A stretch of DNA of 64,000 bases from Thuidium tamariscinum (taxonomy: Eukaryota; Streptophyta; Bryopsida; Hypnales; Thuidiaceae). Position 1 is the stretch's first letter. Every line of letters begins with the position of its first letter. The DNA is taken from the NCBI GenBank assembly GCA_947034885.2, contig OX344752.2, forward strand, positions 4,216,001 to 4,280,000. Direction: 5' to 3'. Below the pieces are notes generated by a model. The model made no database searches. It was not told the DNA's origin and worked only from the letters and a program-made list of their open reading frames with translations. A program made the translations under genes and the position numbers. Positions 57,843 through 64,000 of this stretch are shown in pieces.

Positions 57843-58299
57843 AATTTAGTCAACCTGCTGTTGACTGGGGCAATGAGGGTCAGTTCTGCCCTTCCGAAGA
57901 CCTATAGTACAGTCTACAGTGCCGTGTTCCCCATCCATCCGCACTCATCATTGTACTGCACCTGGTACAACGAATTTCACCTGGGCCAGGCCTGTGACTG
58001 ATCCTTTTCCAGTTCCTCACTACTGTACTGTGAGCCGATCTAAAAATATAGATTTGTTTTCCTCCTTTTCAGTAACTCAGTAACTCCAGTGTCCTTTTTT
58101 AGCATTTTCAATTAATGTGCCGGTGGCAAGGGCTGGGTGGGGGGTGGGGGCGGACAGGCCCCGCACCCCCATGAAAGCAGTTAGCATTAAAATACTGGAC
58201 GGGGCCCTATTTTCAGCCCCGCTGCCGTTGATGGACCTCCTTGGGGCTAATTAAGCGAGGCCACCACGGCACTGTAAGAAAAAGAGCATATCAGTGGCA
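57843..58299. other. GC-richer spacer, no recognised product
   Basis: Includes a G-rich run near 58130-58160. Short open frames only. Confidence 0.3.
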
Positions 58300-58580
58300 T
58301 CCAGCCCTTTTTTTTTACTTTTTGAGAAAGGGCCAAGATGGCGATCACTTCAAATTTGGAGAAGCACTCTATTTCTACATCCATCCGTCTTTTGGGCTTA
58401 AAAAAACACTTTTCCATCATATTTGTACACTTTTTCATCCAAATTTGACAACTTCGTCTATATTTCAAAGAAGCTGGGAAAATTTGTGGGGAAAAAAGAT
58501 TACTTTTATCTGGCCCAAAAAAGACATTTATTTGGAATGGTGCAATTTGGCCCATGGTGCCGAAAAAAACAGGGCTGGTG
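58300..58580 (+). repeat. dispersed repeat H, copy 2 (uninterrupted)
   Basis: Matches 52010-52570 without the 273-bp MITE, so it shows the empty insertion site (CCATCATATTTG). Confidence 0.75.
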
Positions 58581-58794
58581 GCATCCCCCTCAAATTGGAG
58601 CTCCCCTGCCTGGCTGGCTGATGCGGAGCCCCCAGAAAGCAGGAGCGGACCTTTTCTTCCCGTTCTTCCGGGGGTCTGCAGAATGGTCTGCACTGCACTC
58701 CGTCTTCACGCCCCTGGGGCCACAGTGTTGACGCTGGAAGAGGCACCAAAGTCAACACCCAGGGATTTCTTACAAGAAGAAACGGGAAAAAACC

Positions 58795-59007
58795 CGGTTG
58801 CAATTTGAAAACATTGGCCCAAACCGGTGGAGAAATCTATTGAATATCTGATTTGGGGAAAAACGGGTTGCAATTTGAAAACGTTGGCAAAAATCAGCAG
58901 AAAAATCTATTGAATTTCTGATTTGGGAAAAAAATTGGTTGCTATTTGAAAACATTGGCAAAAATCCGTGGAAAAATCTATTGAATTTCTAATTTGAGTA
59001 AAAAATT
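58795..59007 (+). repeat. 71-bp tandem repeat, three units
   Basis: Units start GGTTGCAATTTGAAAAC at 58795 and 58866 and GGTTGCTATTTGAAAAC at 58937, with common parts GAAAAATCTATTGAATTTCT and TGATTTGGG. Units differ by several substitutions. Confidence 0.9.
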
Positions 59008-59105
59008 GAGGGAATAACTAGACATCATGTTTGAAATGAAAAACACTTCAATTTGGAACTAAAAGAAATTAATCGATAAAACTCAAAAAGTTTCCTGAAC
59101 ACTAA

Positions 59106-59521
59106 GAACATTCCCACATGGCCTCATGGAGCGATGCAAACACTACGAATGACCATGCCCAGCTGCAAATCTTGCCCCACAAGAGGCATTGTGAACTGAA
59201 AAAAATAACAGGCCACGGCCAAAAATGGCCAAGAGACGACCAAATGGTGGAGATTGGCAGTGGCTTGGTATGTCAAATGACACAGTCTTCCACGTATAAA
59301 GTATAGTATTGAAGACTTTTTTCTGCATATGGAAGGCACTGTGAGCTTTTGTGATGACTTGGCACATTTACAGTCTTGGTTCCTATGCCGAGTCCCCTTC
59401 CTTGAGTCTTATGCCCGTCTCCCTATAGGCCAATGAAGTGCCAAGTGACCGGTTGCATTACTTGAGCTCTGCAAACTAGCCCTGCTTGTGCTTCTCCATT
59501 GCAAAGCCCGTGGAGATGCTC
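59106..59521 (-). mobile_element. PIF/Harbinger-type MITE, second subfamily, copy 2
   Basis: 416 bp, TAA duplications at 59103-59105 and 59522-59524. It is the inverted counterpart of 35354-35770, sharing AGGCATTGTGAACTGAAAAA-like and GGAGATTGGCAGTGGCT blocks. Confidence 0.85.
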
Positions 59522-59524
59522 TAA

Positions 59525-59995
59525 ACAATGGGCAAGCCAACTTAAATGATTTAAGGGGTACCTTCATTTTAAAAAGGATGGGGTGCTGGCTGGTCTCCGT
59601 GCTAGTCTCTATGGAATTCATCCATTTTGAAACATTACAAATCATCTACGTAATCTTTAAATCCTTAAACCAATAGGATTTTTTTTGGCTTTTAGATAAA
59701 TGGTTATGTGGTCTTCCTTTCAAGAAGGTTTTTAATTGTTTGGTTCTTTCATTTGAGGGGCTTTAATTGAAGGAGGCCAATTTTGAATAGGCAATTTTTG
59801 TGTCTTTTGGCTTTGAATGACAAATAAAATGAGGTTTTGGAAGCATTTTGGTAGTAAAACTCAAAAAATGATCACAGTCTAGCATTTTTTTAAACATTTA
59901 TTGTCAATTTTTTCTATAGGCTTGAAGCTACCCAATTTTTTCTTTGAGCAAATTAGACATTTAATTACTTAAAAAACAAACCTTGCCTTCAATAT
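59525..59995. other. AT-rich spacer, no gene seen
   Basis: Nothing recognised. Confidence 0.35.
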
Positions 59996-59999
59996 TGAA

Positions 60000-60205
60000 A
60001 TGGGTGTTTTGTATCCGATGAATGTCAAAGAGTCTTCCTTGTAGGACAGAAGTGCAACTATTCATCTTTGGTAACAAAGGTGAAAACGGGAGATTTTCTA
60101 CACTATTTGGACTTCTAAAAAGTATATTTGGCTTATTAAAAGTAGATGATGTCATATAGTATCAAAATGCATGATTTCTATGGCTACCAATGTGTCCTTG
60201 AAGGC
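60000..60205 (+). mobile_element. TTAA-type MITE family C relic
   Basis: GATGAATGTCAAAGAGTCTT to GTGTCCTTGAAGG match 35833-36054. The TTAA at the right has decayed to CTAAA. Confidence 0.5.
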
Positions 60206-60367
60206 TAAAAAAATTCAAAAGTATTCATTGGAGACCAAACTATTGTTCATAACCTCCCCCTTCTTGTACAAAATTCAAAGGATGAACAATTGCATTCTTG
60301 TCTTATATACAAGAATTCTCTATTATCCATTGAACCATTGCAGTCTATAATGTCCTTATAGAGTTAA

Positions 60368-60555
60368 TCCTTAAAGGATGGATTGGTGACCATAGAAATC
60401 ATTCAATTTCGTAATATGGTAATAATTTGTTTTTAAAAAAACAAAACTCATTGGAAGTCAAACTACTGTAGAAGATTTCCACACAAAATTTTAAAGATGA
60501 GTAGTTGCACTTTTGTCCCATACAAAAAGATTCGTTGTCATCCATCCAATACAAA
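60368..60555 (-). mobile_element. TTAA-type MITE family C, inverted copy
   Basis: After TTAA (60364-60367) comes TCCTTAAAGGATGGATTGGT, then ATGAGTAGTTGCACTTTTGT and ATTCGTTGTCATCCATCC: family C inverted. Confidence 0.5.
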
Positions 60556-61394
60556 ACATTCACCACACCAGTATAAAAGGGTCAAATTAGAATTGTTCAA
60601 ACAATCTATTTTGATCTCTCATTTACAAAAGAAATAAAAAAAAGGCAATTGTCTCGATAATCAAATCTAAGGTTTGTTGTGTGAAGATGACAATCAAGAA
60701 GGTGGATTTATTAATGAACTTGGTGGATACAAAAGAAGTGTAAAAAGACAAGAAGAATTTCACTGATCATTAGTGAGTATGGAAGTAGGACAACAAGCTC
60801 CATTGATATGAATGCATTCCATATTGAAAACAAAACACTTTTGGATCTACTAATATATCTAAGAATGCTCTAAGTAGTGAGACCTTCAATTATTCAAAAA
60901 TACGGGTATTGGTCCACATTGGTTTACAAGATTTGAGTGCAACTAATCATAATAGGGGTCGTTGTTCTTCATTTTCTCCTTCTATGGCATCTATATGCCT
61001 TAAAAGGACATCTACCTTCTCATTCAATGAATCTAGACAATGTTAGATGTCAAAATTAAATGTTAATAATGATTTAGACTATCGAATATGCCATCGATTT
61101 AATTGTTGGGTGGTGAGAAAATACTCCAAGTTTTAGTGATAAGAAATCACTTGAATTTGATGCAGAGACCCTTTCAAGTAAATTCACCAATCTAAGAATG
61201 CCAAAACTACATTCAAAAGTTTCCTGTCATAAATGTTGTAGTTTGTTCAATTGGTGACATTTTTGAACTCCCATATATGCTAGGGTGTAGGTGTTTGTCT
61301 TCTCGATGTTGTGAAAGAATTGGGCATGTCGCCATGTCAAAGGCATCAATCTCCACTATGAAAGGTTGGTTAAAGTTTGGATAGAGTAATATTA
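60556..61394. other. AT-rich spacer, no gene seen
   Basis: Contains a 32-bp segment (60847-60878) repeated exactly at 62927-62958. No gene recognised. Confidence 0.35.
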
Positions 61395-61530
61395 GATTGA
61401 AGCATTAAGGGAGATTTGAGGCCTCTGGAAGATTGCAAGTTATTAGACTGTAAGAACACATAAATTGCTACAAGAATGCAAATCCAACATGGTTGAGAGA
61501 GTGCCACATCATCGATTTTAAAAAAATTGG
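61395..61530 (+). repeat. dispersed repeat O, copy 3
   Basis: GAGGCCTCTGGAAGATTGCA, GAATGCAAATCCAACATGGT and GAGAGAGTGCCACATCATCG match copies at 1880 and 47037. Confidence 0.5.
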
Positions 61531-62083
61531 ACTTTTTTTCACATTTCAAGATCCAATTATTTAATTTATTAATTTAATTTATTATTTTAAATTTTTGGTT
61601 GACAATGGTTAGTAGTTATGGGAACAATTCCAAAATACACTTCTAGAAGCCTCAAATCCCCCCTTATGTTTCATTTTTGTATCAAAATTTATGAAAAGAC
61701 TATGTGAATTTCTTCAAATTTAGCCATCCTCAACAATAGCCTTCCATCTTTAAAGGGATGGTCAAAGTGAGAGGATAAACCAAATATTAGAATAATTTCT
61801 ACAAAAGTTCACTATCAAATGACAAGATGATTGGGTTGACCTCCTTCCCCTAGCCAAGTTTGCATATACTATAACAAAACTTGGTAAAAAGACCGGCAAT
61901 TGTAGTGCGACTGCGAGTCTTTTTGCCACGTTTTTGTGCAGTGTTTTTGCACAAAAATTGAACTTCTTTTGTAGTTTCCCACTGCAATTTTGGGAATTAG
62001 GAAACATGTAATATATCATTGGAAAGGGCTACAAACTAATGGAGTACTCTTGGGAGCTAGTTTCCAGTTTGGAGAATGCATAT
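61531..62083. other. AT-rich spacer, no gene seen
   Basis: Nothing recognised. Confidence 0.35.
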
Positions 62084-62526
62084 GGGGTCAAAACGAGGTA
62101 ATAGGAGCCAATTTTACCGTAACCATTCCTTTTTAGGGACCATTATTGATTATAAAGCTCAAATTTTAATAGATTTGTCTTAAAAAATTATGCTTCATGA
62201 ATCATAGATGTTATAGTGTCATGTTTGAATATTTTATAATTCATGATGTCAAATTGTTATCTTAATTAAGCACAAAAAAGGTCATGTAACCAGTCCTTTT
62301 TACTCCTTTGTTGAATTTTAAAGTAGAGGATATAGGAACTTTTCAATTGAAATTAACGATATTTTGAATAGAATTGGTCATTGTTGATAACCTTGAATAA
62401 GTTTTTGAACTAATTTTGATGAAAATGATGATGTTTTTGAATAAACCGTTTCATAAAATTTTCAAAAGGACCTCCAAAAGGACCTAAGGAATTGGCGCGG
62501 TGGCTCCTATTACCTCGTTTTGACCC
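62084..62526. mobile_element. MITE family R with perfect 26-bp inverted ends
   Basis: 443 bp. Both ends read GGGTCAAAACGAGGTAATAG followed by GAGCCA inward, identical over 26 bp. TAT occurs on both sides (62081-62083, 62527-62529), a possible 3-bp duplication. The interior is AT-rich and non-coding. The identity of the ends suggests a recent insertion. Confidence 0.85.
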
Positions 62527-64000
62527 TATGATGTAGTAGCAAAATTCCATACACGTACTCTACTCTATGGCGTCACGACCAGAGCCTTAGAAAACACTAC
62601 AATAAAAAGGGGAGGGGGGTTAATGTTATGAACTAGTCAATAACAATGAGACTTACATGCGGCTACAACGGTTGTAGTTAGTTATTCATTTCCTTCCTTT
62701 AAGAACCATGTGAGGGAATAGTCCCTCACTTGACATTTTGCTTATTGTAGACGTAATGCTTTTGATACAATTTGCGTGATCTCATAGTGATTGCCTTGGT
62801 TATGGTTAATTTTAATATTCATCCAGTGTAGTGGTATGGTCTATTTATGGAATCAAATTTGTATCTTTCATGTTGTTTTGGACAGATTGTTGATAATGTA
62901 TTTGCTAAATCCTAACACCCACCTACCTACTAATATATCTAAGAATGCTCTAAGTAGTAAGACAAGGCATTGATTTTTTGAATTGTTCTATGTCTATGTA
63001 TATCAAATGATTGGATTCATAGTTATGTTTTGCAAGCAAATCACAAATCAATTGATAAGTTCACAAGGATTTGATGAACTCATTTTTGAGGATCAAATTT
63101 CAATTATTGATTGTGAAAACAAAAGTATTTAGCTTCCCATTGTAGATTATAGGAGACAATTCTTATCTTTATGAATATTAATGGGCCCATTTGCACCATT
63201 GCAATTATCATTTGAAAGTATTCCCCAAGGTTGTGGGAAAATGAGTGACTCTTTTGCTAGAAGTATTAATCTTTGGAAGAAAGTGTTCATTTAATGGGAC
63301 TATCATCAATATTGAAATGTTACCATAAAATTATTAGTTTTTGGTTTGTTTGAATTTTAATGTATGCAAAAAATAGTTTTTTGCATTCTTCTTATTGTTT
63401 TTATGTGTGAAATAATCATTTTAAGAAAAAGTTCAAAGGAAATATTTTAAGTCCCAAGTTTTTCATGTATGATATGATATGAAAAAAGTATGTCAGAAAG
63501 TTATTTTTTAATGTCAACAAATCCGTTTGGAAGACATTTGAAGGGCATTTCAAGTAAAGAAAAACTAATGAACACATTTGTAAATAAAATCAGTTGACAA
63601 GGATGCTTACTATGTGTTATTCTTTTTATATTGTATATAAAACAAAAATTGGGACTTTGAACAAGAGTTGGGTAGCTAGTGGAAATACAACCACAATTCT
63701 TAATCATACCTTGTTTTCTTGTCACCAAAACTTCCAAAAAGTATTTTCATATATAGGCATTTCTAAGAGCACAATGACTTTGGTATACAATGTAAAGTTT
63801 CAAGTTTAGATGTTTAGCTTTCCACCAATCAAATTTTAGAAATTCACTTAGGACTTAGGACCTAACATACAATGTAAAGTGGTCTTTAGAGCTCTCTTTT
63901 GGTATACTAAGTTCTTTCTTTAATTATAATTATCTATAGTACATTATGTTTCTTATTAGAACTTTCTTCAGCATGTTAGGTTTCTTGTTAGAATTCTCTA
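62527..64000. other. AT-rich spacer, no gene seen
   Basis: Short open frames only. The exact 32-bp repeat at 62927-62958 is the one structure noticed. Confidence 0.4.

Noticed and set aside
1-64000. CRISPR arrays, bacterial operons or organellar insertions
   Set aside because: No direct-repeat/spacer pattern, ribosome-binding-site logic, rRNA or plastid/mitochondrial genes were seen. The gene and transposons are nuclear plant-type.

Overview
This window looks like an intergenic, transposon-filled stretch of a large land-plant nuclear genome. It is AT-rich. Only one intact conserved gene could be recognised, a plant-type p23 (HSP90 co-chaperone) at about 7.0-7.7 kb. The plant assignment rests on that gene's Gly-Met repeats and acidic tail, and on a PIF/Harbinger element whose first protein has the plant NAM-associated type of C-terminus. 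Nothing narrows the lineage further. A non-flowering plant with a big genome would fit, but this is inference.

Layout. 0.3-1.35 kb: a degraded TTAA-flanked element (family A) carrying a nested MITE. 2.6-6.1 kb: a stacked locus in which an old repeat took a 5'-truncated LINE and then a 3.1-kb PIF/Harbinger transposon with both genes, each broken. 6.5-8.2 kb: the p23 gene, intronless in its coding part, with a TATA box, a G-box and a heat-shock-like motif upstream. 8.2-9.7 kb: gene-like sequence with a possible SINE, a tandem duplication and an unrecognised candidate exon. From 9.7 kb to the end there is almost only repeats and AT-rich spacer. The exceptions are three GC-richer islands without a recognised product (about 34.9-35.35, 47.6-48.8 and 57.9-58.8 kb) and a short ankyrin-like fragment at 15.4 kb.

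The repeats fall into definable families. (1) Elements with CCCY termini between two TTAA tetranucleotides, the signature of piggyBac-type transposons, from 56 bp to 1.4 kb and often nested. (2) PIF/Harbinger MITEs with GAGCATC termini and TTA/TAA duplications. (3) A 273-bp MITE family with AGGTAGGTACAC termini, four copies. (4) Mutator-like MITEs with 8-9 bp duplications, three copies, one split by a family-3 MITE. (5) A Stowaway MITE, several unclassified MITEs, and two 5'-truncated retroposons with clear target duplications. (6) Minisatellites and simple repeats.

The most notable signal is the abundance and nesting of the TTAA-flanked elements. Different elements occupy the same TTAA in two copies of one host repeat (18.28/20.16 kb and 26.50/27.93 kb). 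Families A and B appear to share one terminus while differing elsewhere. No transposase for this group is visible here, so all copies look non-autonomous.
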